64,000 nucleotides of DNA from assembly GCF_036759925.1 (NCBI RefSeq), contig NZ_JAPKIB010000004.1, positions 1 through 64,000 on the forward strand. Reading direction: 5' to 3'. The notes under the pieces are model-generated. The model worked only from the letters and a program-made list of their open reading frames with translations, made no database searches and was not told where the DNA came from. The stretch is from Kluyvera sp036759925 (GTDB lineage Bacteria; Pseudomonadota; Gammaproteobacteria; Enterobacterales; Enterobacteriaceae). A program made the position numbers and the translations under genes. Shown one piece after another: positions 43,114 to 52,600 of this stretch (the stretch's first letter is position 1; each line of letters starts with the position of its first letter).

Positions 43114-44244
43114 ATGCAAAGCCAGTCCCCCACATCGCGCTATCTTCAGGCTCTTGAAGAGGGCAGTCATCAACCCGATGACGTTCAGCGTGAGGCGGTT
43201 AACCGCCTCGACACTATTTACCAGGAACTGCAAAACAAAACGCCCGCACCTGCACCTGTCTCCGGCGGTGGCCTGCGCGCGCGCTTTGGCAAGCTGCTGG
43301 GTAAGAAGGAGGCTGACACCCCGCCTGCGGTGCGCGGCCTTTATATGTGGGGCGGCGTAGGGCGCGGCAAGACCTGGCTGATGGATATGTTCTATCAGAG
43401 TCTGCCGGGCACGCGTAAACAGCGTCTGCACTTCCACCGCTTTATGCTGCGGGTGCACGAAGAGTTGGGCGAATTGCAAGGGCATAGCGACCCGCTGGAA
43501 ATCGTCGCCGAACGGTTTAAAGCGGAAACTGACGTGCTGTGCTTCGATGAGTTTTTTGTTTCCGATATCACCGATGCCATGCTGCTTGGCGGCCTGATGA
43601 AGGCGCTGTTTGCCCGTGGTATTACGCTGGTGGCGACCTCTAACATTCCGCCGGATGAGCTCTACCGCAACGGCCTGCAGCGTGCGCGCTTCCTGCCGGC
43701 GATTGAAGCGATTAAAGAACACTGCGATATCATGAACGTTGATGCCGGCATCGACTATCGTCTGCGAACGTTAACGCAGGCGCATCTGTGGCTATCACCG
43801 CTGAATGCCGATACGCGTCAGCAGATGAACAAGCTGTGGCTCGCACTGGCGGGGACCGCGCAGCAGAACCAGACGACGCTGGAGATTAACCACCGTCAGT
43901 TGCCGACGCTGGGCGTTGAGAACCAGACGCTGGCGGTGTCGTTCACCACGCTGTGCGTCGATGCGCGCAGTCAGCATGACTACATCGCGCTCTCGCGTTT
44001 GTTCCACACCGTGATGCTCTACGACGTGCCGATAATGACGCCGCTGCTGGAGAGCGAGGCCCGCCGCTTTATTGCGCTGGTGGATGAGTTCTATGAACGC
44101 CACGTGAAACTGGTGGTCAGCGCCGAGGTGGAGCTTTACAACATCTATCAGGGCGAGCGGCTGAAGTTTGAGTTCCAGCGTTGCCTGTCGCGCTTGCAGG
44201 AGATGCAGAGCGAAGAGTATCTGAAGCGTCCGCACATGCCATAA
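43114..44244 (+). CDS. zapE: Cell division ATPase ZapE
   Basis: A 376-residue AFG1-like P-loop ATPase that associates with the division ring and affects Z-ring stability, mainly under low oxygen or heat in E. coli. The Walker A motif is WGGVGRGKTWLMD at about 73-85, Walker B is VLCFDEFFVSDITDA, and sensor-like ATSNIPPDELY follows. It is one residue longer than E. coli ZapE. Confidence 0.97.
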   Translation: MQSQSPTSRYLQALEEGSHQPDDVQREAVNRLDTIYQELQNKTPAPAPVSGGGLRARFGKLLGKKEADTPPAVRGLYMWGGVGRGKTWLMDMFYQSLPGTRKQRLHFHRFMLRVHEELGELQGHSDPLEIVAERFKAETDVLCFDEFFVSDITDAMLLGGLMKALFARGITLVATSNIPPDELYRNGLQRARFLPAIEAIKEHCDIMNVDAGIDYRLRTLTQAHLWLSPLNADTRQQMNKLWLALAGTAQQNQTTLEINHRQLPTLGVENQTLAVSFTTLCVDARSQHDYIALSRLFHTVMLYDVPIMTPLLESEARRFIALVDEFYERHVKLVVSAEVELYNIYQGERLKFEFQRCLSRLQEMQSEEYLKRPHMP

Positions 44245-44257
44245 ATGCATAGCCGAT

Positions 44258-44337
44258 GTAGCCCGGGCGAGGCGTTTATGCCGACCCCGGGGAACCTCCG
44301 CACGAATTCCCGGCGTCGCTTCGCTCGGCCGGGTTAC
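44258..44337. repeat. Pair of REP-like units downstream of zapE
   Basis: GTAGCCCGGGCGAGGCG...CCCCGGG (44258-44291) and CCCGGCGTCGCTTCGCTCGG...GGGTTAC (44309-44337) are oppositely oriented members of the same repeat family as 33559-33625, here more diverged. Confidence 0.75.
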
Positions 44338-44398
44338 ATGGGCAAACAAAACCCGCGTCAAATCTCATAAAGGGGTCGATCTTTGACCCCGACTTCTC

Positions 44399-44404
44399 TA
44401 TAAT
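44399..44404 (+). promoter_or_regulatory. -10 element of the rplM-rpsI promoter
   Basis: A consensus TATAAT followed by CTTGCGACCCC, 165 bases before rplM, is the best promoter candidate for the ribosomal protein operon. The accompanying -35 is weak or absent. Confidence 0.55.
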
Positions 44405-44568
44405 CTTGCGACCCCACGTTACAAGAGAGTTTTTTTCCCAAAACTTTCTCTGCGCCGGCATAGGCTATTCGAAGGGGTAGGTTTGCTGGACAATGTCGTG
44501 TGAACCTCAACTGACAAAACGTTTGGGTGTTCACCAACGTGTAACTAATTTATTTGGGTAAGCTTTTA

Positions 44569-44997
44569 ATGAAAACTTTTACAGCTAAACCAGAAACCGT
44601 AAAACGCGACTGGTATGTTGTTGACGCGACCGGTAAAACTCTGGGCCGTCTGGCTTCCGAACTGGCTCTGCGCCTGCGCGGTAAGCACAAAGCGGAATAC
44701 ACTCCGCACGTAGATACTGGTGATTACATCATCGTTCTGAACGCTGACAAAGTTGCTGTAACCGGCAACAAGCGTACTGACAAAGTGTACTATCGTCACA
44801 CTGGCTACGTCGGTGGTCTTAAAGAAGCGACCTTTGAAGAGATGATTGCTCGCCATCCTGAGCGTGTGATTGAAATCGCGGTTAAAGGCATGCTGCCAAA
44901 AGGCCCGCTGGGTCGTGCAATGTTCCGTAAACTGAAAGTTTACGCGGGTAACGAGCACAACCACGCGGCACAGCAACCGCAAGTTCTTGACATCTAA
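44569..44997 (+). CDS. rplM: 50S ribosomal protein L13
   Basis: A 142-residue large-subunit protein. It starts MKTFTAKPETVKRDWYVVDA and contains the family signature region GMLPKGPLGRAMFRKLKVY. L13 is an early assembly protein bound to 23S rRNA and represses its own operon. The ATG at 44569 is used; a start five codons upstream is not conserved. Codon use is strongly biased, as expected for a highly expressed gene. Confidence 0.99.
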   Translation: MKTFTAKPETVKRDWYVVDATGKTLGRLASELALRLRGKHKAEYTPHVDTGDYIIVLNADKVAVTGNKRTDKVYYRHTGYVGGLKEATFEEMIARHPERVIEIAVKGMLPKGPLGRAMFRKLKVYAGNEHNHAAQQPQVLDI

Positions 44998-45009
44998 TCG
45001 GGATTATAG

Positions 45010-45405
<396 letters not shown>

Positions 45406-45442
45406 TTTGTTTCTGCTTCGGCAGACAACAATTGGCGAAAAA

Positions 45443-45465
45443 AACCCGCTCCGGCGGGTTTTTTT
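45443..45465 (+). terminator. rplM-rpsI terminator
   Basis: AACCCGC and GCGGGTT form a seven-base stem with a four-base loop, followed by seven T. It lies 37 bases after rpsI and leaves about 240 bases before sspA, which hold the sspA promoter. Confidence 0.93.
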
Positions 45466-45704
45466 ATACCTGCAATTCGATGGCCGCTGGGCTCTTTTTC
45501 CGCTTTTCCGGAATCCCCTCACCACAAGCCGTTCAAAATCTGGTAGACTATCATCCAATTTTCTGCCCAAATGCGCGCGATTGTTCATTTTTTGTTTAAT
45601 TCGTGAACGAGAATGTTGTTCAGCGTGCAGATAGGGCTAATCATCTGGCTAGCCGCCGTTGTGGCTGGTAGCAGTAAAAATTCTGAATATACCTGGAGGT
45701 TTTC

Positions 45705-46343
45705 ATGGCTGTCGCTGCCAACAAACGTTCGGTAATGACGCTGTTTTCTGGTCCTACTGACATCTATAGCCATCAGGTCCGCATCGTGCTGGCTGAGAAA
45801 GGCGTCAGCTTTGAGATAGAGCACGTGGAAAAGGACAATCCACCGCAGGATCTGATTGACCTCAACCCGAATCAAAGCGTACCGACACTGGTGGATCGTG
45901 AACTGACTCTGTGGGAGTCACGCATCATTATGGAATACCTGGATGAGCGTTTCCCTCATCCGCCGCTGATGCCTGTTTACCCGGTCGCACGTGGTGAAAG
46001 CCGCCTGTACATGCACCGCATCGAGAAAGACTGGTACTCACTGATGAATACAGTGATGAATGGCTCCGCTGCTCAGGCTGACGCTGCGCGTAAACAGCTG
46101 CGTGAAGAGCTGCTGGCCATTGCGCCGGTCTTCACCCAGAAGCCGTTCTTCCTGAGCGATGAGTTCAGCATCGTCGATTGCTACCTGGCTCCACTGCTGT
46201 GGCGTCTGCCGGTAATGGGCATCGAGCTTGTTGGCGCGGGTGCGAAAGAGCTGAAAGGCTATATGACTCGTGTCTTCGAACGTGACTCTTTCCTCGCGTC
46301 CTTAACGGAAGCCGAGCGCGAAATGCGCCTTGGCCGGGGTTAA
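45705..46343 (+). CDS. sspA: Stringent starvation protein A
   Basis: A 212-residue glutathione S-transferase-fold protein without known transferase activity that binds RNA polymerase and activates stationary-phase and acid-resistance genes by lowering H-NS. The thioredoxin-like part (MTLFSGPTDIYSHQVRIVLAEKG) is followed by the helical C-terminal domain with the surface-loop residues of PHPPLMPVYP. GGAGG precedes the ATG. It is four bases upstream of sspB. Confidence 0.98.
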   Translation: MAVAANKRSVMTLFSGPTDIYSHQVRIVLAEKGVSFEIEHVEKDNPPQDLIDLNPNQSVPTLVDRELTLWESRIIMEYLDERFPHPPLMPVYPVARGESRLYMHRIEKDWYSLMNTVMNGSAAQADAARKQLREELLAIAPVFTQKPFFLSDEFSIVDCYLAPLLWRLPVMGIELVGAGAKELKGYMTRVFERDSFLASLTEAEREMRLGRG

Positions 46344-46347
46344 TTGA

Positions 46348-46848
46348 ATGGAAGTATCACAGCTTTCCCCACGCCGTCCGTACCTGCTGCGTGCGTTCTA
46401 CGAGTGGCTGCTGGATAACCAGCTGACGCCACATCTGGTAGTCGATGTCATGATGCCAGGCGTGAACGTGCCAATGGAATACGCGCGTGATGGGCAGATC
46501 GTGTTGAACATCGCGCCGCGCGCGGTGGGCAACCTTGAGCTGGCCAACGACGAAGTGCGCTTTAACGCGCGCTTTGGCGGCGTACCGCGTCAGGTTAACG
46601 TGCCGCTGGCCGCCGTGCTGGCTATCTATGCCCGTGAGAACGGCGCCGGAACCATGTTTGAACCTGAAACTGCATACGATGAAAATGCGGACAGTTTCAA
46701 CGACGATCAGGACGTGGATAACGGTGGAAGCGAAACGGTGATGTCAGTGATTGACGGCGATAAGCCCGATATCAGCGATGATAACGACCCGGATGATACG
46801 CCACCGCCGCCTCGCGGTGGACGCCCAGCGCTCCGCGTAGTGAAGTAA
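46348..46848 (+). CDS. sspB: ClpXP adaptor SspB
   Basis: A 166-residue adaptor that delivers ssrA-tagged proteins and RseA fragments to ClpXP. The N-terminal substrate-binding domain (about 1-110) is highly conserved. It is followed by an acidic, variable linker and the C-terminal ClpX-docking motif GGRPALRVVK. The linker differs from the E. coli one, as is common. Confidence 0.98.
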   Translation: MEVSQLSPRRPYLLRAFYEWLLDNQLTPHLVVDVMMPGVNVPMEYARDGQIVLNIAPRAVGNLELANDEVRFNARFGGVPRQVNVPLAAVLAIYARENGAGTMFEPETAYDENADSFNDDQDVDNGGSETVMSVIDGDKPDISDDNDPDDTPPPPRGGRPALRVVK

Positions 46849-46854
46849 GATGAG

Positions 46855-46880
46855 AACAGGCCCTTTGGGGCCTGTTTTGT
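46855..46880 (+). terminator. sspAB terminator
   Basis: ACAGGCCC and GGGCCTGT form a perfect eight-base stem with a TTTG loop, followed by TTTGTTTTG. It lies just after sspB and before the converging nuclease-like gene. Confidence 0.88.
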
Positions 46881-46884
46881 TTTG

Positions 46885-47964
46885 TCAGTCAGACAATGAA
46901 TTACCCCGCGCGGCCAGTGCTTTTTGCGAGCGAATCAGCTCATCTGCTAGCCGTTTTTCATCAGGCAACTGGACTCTGCATTCGCTTGCCATCACGGTAT
47001 TGGGCAGACCGTTCAGTGAGTAGTGTGCTGCCCCTTTCTCCGCACACAGAATGAGCCCCACGGGCGGATTTTCTCCCGGTATAGTCCAATGCTCTTTAGC
47101 ATAGTTCAGGTACATATTCATTTGCCCTGCATCGGCATAGCTGAATTTGCCGACTTTCAGGTCGATAACCAATAGACAACGTAATTTTCGGTGGAAAAAT
47201 AGCAGGTCGACGCGAAACCAGCTATCGTCAATCCGCAAGCGACGTTGACGGCCTATAAACGCAAAGTCATCGCCCAGTTCCAGCATAAAGTCCATCAGAT
47301 GGTTTATGAGCGCTTCTTCAAGATCAGACTCTGAATATTCGTCCTTCAGGTTTAAAAATTCCAGAATGAAAGGGTCGCGCAGTGCCTGTTCCGGTAAAAG
47401 CTCGGGGACGGTAGGCGTGCCCTGTTGCAGCAAGGCTGATTTGTCATGGGATAGCAGCGTCCGCTCGTAAAACTGCGTGGCAATTTGCCGCTCTAACTGT
47501 CTTACCGACCAACCGTTACGTAATGTCTCTTTTTCATAAAATTGACGGGCATTAGCGTCTTTGACTGACAGTAAGCGGACATAGGCTGACCACGGAAGAG
47601 GGAAAGCTCGGGCAAGCTGTATCAGAAACGAAGATTCTGCAGACACTGTCTGCAGAATTTCAACTTCTTGAAAATAGAGATAAAACGTTCTTATCTGCCA
47701 CAGGTTTCTGCTAGAAAACCCACGCTTATACCGCTGAGTTAAATCTACCGATAAGCGTTCAATCAGCTGAGAGCCGTAGGCCGCCCGCGCTTGCCCGTTT
47801 TGTTCAAACTCGACAATCCGTCGCCCTATTTCCCAATAGGTTGCCGTCATCAGGGCGTTGACGCTGCGGACGGTTTCAGTACGGGCGGTGTCCAGCAGAT
47901 GGATAATACCGTCATGGATTTGCTGGTAATCCTCAGCGGGCTGAAGTGATGTTGGTATGGTCAT
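46885..47964 (-). CDS. yhcG: DUF1016 / PDDEXK nuclease-like protein YhcG
   Basis: A 359-residue protein with an N-terminal DUF1016 helical domain (about 10-160, with ATYWEIGRRIVEFEQ and RGFSSRNLWQIRTFY) and a C-terminal PD-(D/E)xK nuclease-like domain in which FRVDLLFFHR and LLVIDLKVGKF supply the Asp...Asp-x-Lys pattern. The family is found in E. coli as YhcG and often occurs in variable or defence-related islands elsewhere; its substrate is not established. It is less G+C-rich and less biased in codon use than its neighbours, which fits horizontal movement (inference). Confidence 0.88.
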   Translation of the reverse strand: MTIPTSLQPAEDYQQIHDGIIHLLDTARTETVRSVNALMTATYWEIGRRIVEFEQNGQARAAYGSQLIERLSVDLTQRYKRGFSSRNLWQIRTFYLYFQEVEILQTVSAESSFLIQLARAFPLPWSAYVRLLSVKDANARQFYEKETLRNGWSVRQLERQIATQFYERTLLSHDKSALLQQGTPTVPELLPEQALRDPFILEFLNLKDEYSESDLEEALINHLMDFMLELGDDFAFIGRQRRLRIDDSWFRVDLLFFHRKLRCLLVIDLKVGKFSYADAGQMNMYLNYAKEHWTIPGENPPVGLILCAEKGAAHYSLNGLPNTVMASECRVQLPDEKRLADELIRSQKALAARGNSLSD

Positions 47965-47994
47965 GTCATCCCTGATGCGCTAGCGGCGAAATAA

Positions 47995-48153
47995 AAGGTA
48001 TCGCAACCAATACGCTCCAGGCATTGCAGGGTCAATCCAGGGGAGTGGTATTACATTGAGTTACGCCCGCGTTTGCGAGCCGCTTTCAAAGAATATGTAG
48101 ACGAGTATTTAGCAGAGAAATACAGGCTCCCCATCCGTCAGCGTAACGCTTAG
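47995..48153 (+). pseudogene. Open fragment without a start codon between yhcG and gltD
   Basis: A 52-codon stretch is open from just after a TAA at 47992 to a TAG at 48151-48153. It reads as a plausible charged protein end (GEWYYIELRPRLRAAF, then VDEYLAEKYRLP, then RQRNA), but has no ATG, GTG or TTG in frame. It looks like the 3' remnant of a deleted gene. I do not recognise the family. Its last 29 bases overlap the hairpin at 48125-48164. Confidence 0.35.
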
Positions 48154-48164
48154 GCAGGGGAGCC
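48125..48164 (-). terminator. Hairpin downstream of gltD
   Basis: GGCTCCCC and GGGGAGCC form a perfect eight-base outer stem, and AGCGT/ACGCT pair inside the loop. It starts 10 bases after the gltD stop. On the minus strand TGTATTTCTC follows, a poor U tract, so it may terminate only partly. Confidence 0.55.
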
Positions 48165-48173
48165 GGAACGGTT

Positions 48174-49592
48174 TTACACTTCCAGGTAGTTCATAATCCC
48201 GTCAGCCGCTTTACGACCTTCGGCAATCGCGGTGACCACCAGATCCGAGCCGCGCACGATGTCACCACCGGCGAAGATTTTCGGATTGCTGGTCTGGAAG
48301 GCGTTATCGCTTCCTTCAGGCGCAATGATGCGGCCCTGCGAGTCCAGCTCGACGCTGTGTTTCGCCAGCCATTCCATGCTGTGCGGACGGAAGCCAAACG
48401 CCATCACCACGGCGTCAGCAGGAACCACGTGCTCGGAACCGGCGACGATCTCCGCGCGACGGCGGCCTTTCGCATCCGGTTGACCCATTTCGGTACGCGC
48501 CATTTTCACGCCGCAGACCTTGCCGTTGGCATTCACTTCCACGCCCAGCGGCTGGACGTTGAACTGGAATTCCACGCCTTCTTCACGCGCGTTTTTCACT
48601 TCGCGTTTGGAGCCCGGCATGTTCTCTTCATCACGACGGTAGGCACAGGTCACGTGCGTTGCGCCCTGGCGAATGGAGGTGCGTACGCAGTCCATCGCGG
48701 TATCACCGCCACCCAGTACCACCACACGCTTGCCTTCCATGCTGACGTAAGGTTCTTCAGCGGTTTCGCCGAAGCCCATCATCTGCTTGGTGTTGGCAAT
48801 CAGGAACGGTAGCGCATCGAATACGCCGGAAGCGTCTTCGTTCTCCAGGCCGCCGCGCATGGATTGATAGGTGCCCACGCCGAGGAAGACGGCATCGTAA
48901 TCCTTCAGCAGGTCATCCAGTTGAACGTCACGGCCCACTTCCACGTTGAGTTTGAACTCAATCCCCATGCCGGTGAAGATCTCACGGCGTCGGGTCATCA
49001 CCTCTTTTTCCAGCTTGAAGGCTGGGATACCGAAGGTCAGCAGACCGCCGATTTCAGGGTGACGGTCAAAGACCACGGCCTTCACACCGTTACGGGTCAG
49101 CACGTCAGCACACGCCAGGCCCGCTGGGCCTGCGCCGATGATGGCGACTTTCTTGTCGGTCTGCTTCACGCCGGTCATATCCGGACGCCAGCCCATCTCG
49201 AACGCTTTATCGTTGATATAGCGTTCGATGTTGCCGATGGTGACCGCGCCGAACTCGTCGTTCAGCGTACAGGAACCTTCGCACAGACGGTCTTGTGGAC
49301 AAACGCGCCCGCAGACTTCTGGCAGGGTGTTAGTCTGGTGTGACAGCTCAGCGGCTTCAAAAATACGCCCCTCGTTGGCGAGCTTCAGCCAGTTAGGGAT
49401 GTAGTTGTGTACCGGACATTTCCACTCGCAGTAAGGGTTACCGCAGGACAGGCAGCGGTCTGCCTGTGCTTTGGCCTGGCCTTCGGAAAACGGCTCGTAG
49501 ATCTCAATAAACTCGATCTTGCGGATCTTCAGCGGTTTCTTTGGCGGATCAACGCGCTGCAGGTCGATAAATTGATAAACGTTCTGACTCAT
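48174..49592 (-). CDS. gltD: Glutamate synthase [NADPH] small subunit
   Basis: A 472-residue flavoprotein that oxidises NADPH and passes electrons through iron-sulfur clusters to the large subunit. Cys-rich motifs for two 4Fe-4S clusters (CLSCGNPYCEWKCP and CGRVCPQDRLCEGSC) lie in the first 110 residues. The FAD-binding GAGPAGLACADVL is near 152, and the NADPH-binding VVLGGGDTAMDCVRT follows. It lies 9 bases after gltB. E. coli has gltF next; here it is absent. Confidence 0.99.
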   Translation of the reverse strand: MSQNVYQFIDLQRVDPPKKPLKIRKIEFIEIYEPFSEGQAKAQADRCLSCGNPYCEWKCPVHNYIPNWLKLANEGRIFEAAELSHQTNTLPEVCGRVCPQDRLCEGSCTLNDEFGAVTIGNIERYINDKAFEMGWRPDMTGVKQTDKKVAIIGAGPAGLACADVLTRNGVKAVVFDRHPEIGGLLTFGIPAFKLEKEVMTRRREIFTGMGIEFKLNVEVGRDVQLDDLLKDYDAVFLGVGTYQSMRGGLENEDASGVFDALPFLIANTKQMMGFGETAEEPYVSMEGKRVVVLGGGDTAMDCVRTSIRQGATHVTCAYRRDEENMPGSKREVKNAREEGVEFQFNVQPLGVEVNANGKVCGVKMARTEMGQPDAKGRRRAEIVAGSEHVVPADAVVMAFGFRPHSMEWLAKHSVELDSQGRIIAPEGSDNAFQTSNPKIFAGGDIVRGSDLVVTAIAEGRKAADGIMNYLEV

Positions 49593-49601
49593 GATGACCT
49601 C

Positions 49602-52600
49602 TTACTGCGCCTGCACACGCAGCTCAGCTGCGCTACGACTACGGTGACCCAACAGGGCTTTCACATCACTGGACTTCGGCTTAACCAGCGCGAACTTCGC
49701 GGAGTAAGTCTCCCAGTGCGCCAGGATCTCTTCGCCGCGGGAAGAACCGGTCAGTTGCACGTGCTCGGTAATCAGGCCGCGCAGATGCTCTTCGTGAATG
49801 GCCAATGTATCGACATCCAGCACTTCTACCAGTTCCGGGTTCACGCGCTTGCGGAAATCACCGTCTTCATCCAGTACGTAGGCGAAGCCGCCCGTCATAC
49901 CGGCACCGAAGTTAACGCCCGTTTTGCCCAGCACGCAGACAATACCGCCGGTCATGTATTCACAACCGTTGTCGCCGATGCCTTCTACGACGGTAATCGC
50001 CCCGGAGTTACGCACGCCGAAACGTTCACCCGCGCGGCCAGCAGCGTACAGACGACCGCCGGTCGCGCCGTACAGACAGGTGTTGCCGATGATGCTCGCT
50101 TCGTGGCTGCGGAAGGAAGAGCCTACCGGAGGACGAATGGCCAGCAGACCGCCCGCCATGCCTTTACCGACGTAGTCGTTGGCATCGCCGGTCAGGTACA
50201 GCTCAACGCCGCCTGCGTTCCACACACCGAAGCTCTGGCCCGCGGTACCGCTGAAGTGCGCTTTAATCGGGTCTGCCGCCAGCCCTTGGTCACCGTGGGT
50301 CTGGGCAATATAGCCAGACAGCGATGCGCCAACGGAACGGTCGGTGTTGCGGATATCAAACCAGAAGGTTTTGCTCTGGCGTTCATCCACAAACGGTTTT
50401 GCCTGCTGCAGCAACTGCGCGTTCAGCACGCCGTTATCAAACGGCGGGTTGTTCTCGGTACAGTACAGCGCTTTGCCAGGATGTGGCTCAGCGGTTTCCA
50501 GCAGACGAGACAGCTCCAGCTTCTGCTGCTTGGCGGTGAAGCCATCCAGCTCTTTGAGCAGGTCGGTGCGGCCAATCAGGTCAACGAGACGGGTTACGCC
50601 CAGTTCAGCCATTAGCTCGCGCACTTCACGGGCGATGAATTCAAAGTAGTTGGTCACTTTGAACGGCAGGCCGTGATAGTGGTTCTTACGCAGTTTCTCA
50701 TCCTGAGTTGCCACGCCGGTTGCGCAGTTGTTCAGGTGACAAATACGCAGGTATTTACAGCCCAGCGCGACCATTGGCCCGGTACCGAAGCCGAAGCTTT
50801 CTGCGCCGAGGATAGCCGCTTTAATGATGTCGACACCCGTTTTCAGGCCGCCATCCACCTGCAGACGAATCTTGTGACGCAGGCCGTTAGCGACCAGCGC
50901 CTGTTGCGTTTCGACCAGGCCCAGTTCCCACGGGCAGCCTGCGTACTTCACGGAGGAGAGTGGGCTTGCACCGGTGCCGCCGTCGTAGCCAGCGATGGTG
51001 ATAAGGTCGGCATAGGCTTTTGCCACGCCGGTTGCGATGGTGCCCACGCCCGGTTCGGAAACCAGCTTCACGGAGATCATCGCTTTCGGGTTGACCTGTT
51101 TCAGGTCGAAAATCAGCTGCGCCAGATCCTCGATAGAGTAAATATCGTGGTGTGGCGGAGGCGAAATCAGCGTCACGCCCGGTACGGAGTAGCGCAGTTT
51201 GGCGATGTACGGGGTGACTTTATCACCCGGCAACTGGCCGCCTTCACCTGGCTTCGCGCCCTGGGCAACTTTAATCTGAATCACGTCAGCGTTAACCAGG
51301 TACGCTGGCGTCACGCCAAAGCGACCGGAAGCCACCTGCTTGATGCGTGACACTTTGTTGGTGCCGTAACGCGCCGGGTCTTCGCCGCCTTCGCCGGAGT
51401 TCGAGTTGCCGCCGATGCTGTTCATTGCTTCGGCCAGCGCTTCGTGTGCTTCCGGGCTCAGTGCGCCGATAGACATCGCAGCGGTATCGAAACGCTTGAA
51501 CAGGTCGCTTGCTGGCTCAACGTCGGCCAGGTTGACGGTTTCACCGTTCGGGCTAATCGCCAGCAGGTCGCGCAGCGTTGCTGCAGGGCGGTTGTTCACC
51601 AGCTCTGCATATTCTTTGTAATCGCTGTATTCGCCGCTCTGTACCGCCTGTTGCAGGGTGCGTACCACGTCCGGGTTGTAGGCGTGGTATTCGCCACCGT
51701 GGACGTACTTCAGCAGGCCGCCCTGTTCCAGCGGTTTACGCGCCAGCCAGGCACGCTTCGACAGGTTCAGCAAATCTTGCTGGAAGTCATCGAACGACGC
51801 GCCGCCGATGCGGCTCACTACGCCCTGGAAGCAGTTATCGACCACATCATCGTGCAGGCCGACCGCTTCAAACAGCTTGGAGCAACGGTAAGATGCGATG
51901 GTCGAGATGCCCATTTTGGACATGATCTTGTACAGGCCTTTGTTGATGCCGTTACGGTAGTTCAGCATCACCGTGCGGTAATCTTTCTCGATAGCATGCG
52001 TATCGATGAGACGACCCAGGGTTTCATAAGCCAGGTACGGGTAGATAGCCGTGGCGCCAAAGCCGAGCAGCACCGCAAAGTGGTGCGGGTCACGGGCGCT
52101 AGCGGTTTCGACGATGATGTTGGCATCGCAGCGCAGGCTCTTATCAACCAGACGGGTCTGGATAGCGCCTACCGCCATCGGTGCCGGTACCGGCAGACGA
52201 TTTTTAGCGATGTTACGGTCAGAGAGCACCAGCAGAACGGTACCGTTACGGACCATCTGTTCGGCTTTATCGCACAGCGCTTTCACCGTCTCTTCGAGGT
52301 TGGTTTCCGTCACATCGAAGGTGATATCCAGCGTGTCGGCGCGGTAGTGCTCCTCTTTCATCGTAGTGAGCTGATTGAAATCGGAGTACAGCAGAATCGG
52401 TGATTTGAAGCTCAGGCGGTGCGCCTGGCCTTCTGCTTCGCAGAAGACGTTCATCTCGCGGCCGATGCTGGTTGCCAGCGACATCACGTGTGCTTCACGC
52501 AGCGGGTCGATTGGCGGGTTGGTCACCTGCGCAAACTGCTGGCGGAAGTAGTCGTAAATGATACGCGGCTGGCTGGAGAGCACGGCGAACGGGGTATCGT

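Larger units (their letters stand above)
44245..44568 (+). promoter_or_regulatory. zapE-rplM intergenic region: repeat, promoter and leader
   Basis: A 324-base region. The first part holds two REP-like units (44258-44337). Then comes GGGGTC...GACCCC (44372-44390) and a perfect -10 TATAAT at 44399-44404, followed by a long leader of about 150 bases before rplM. In E. coli the rplM-rpsI leader is the site of autoregulation by L13. The -35 is not clear, although TCGATC at 17 bases is possible. Confidence 0.65.

Noticed and set aside
49407..50615. A 402-codon open frame on the plus strand opposite gltD and gltB
   Set aside because: It is antisense to two certain genes with strong codon bias, has low-complexity His/Gln/Val-rich composition typical of reverse-frame readings, and no ribosome binding site or recognisable domain.
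51444..52403. A 319-codon open frame on the plus strand opposite gltB
   Set aside because: It is an antisense shadow in a G+C-rich conserved gene, with no start signal and Arg/His/Gln/Val-rich composition.
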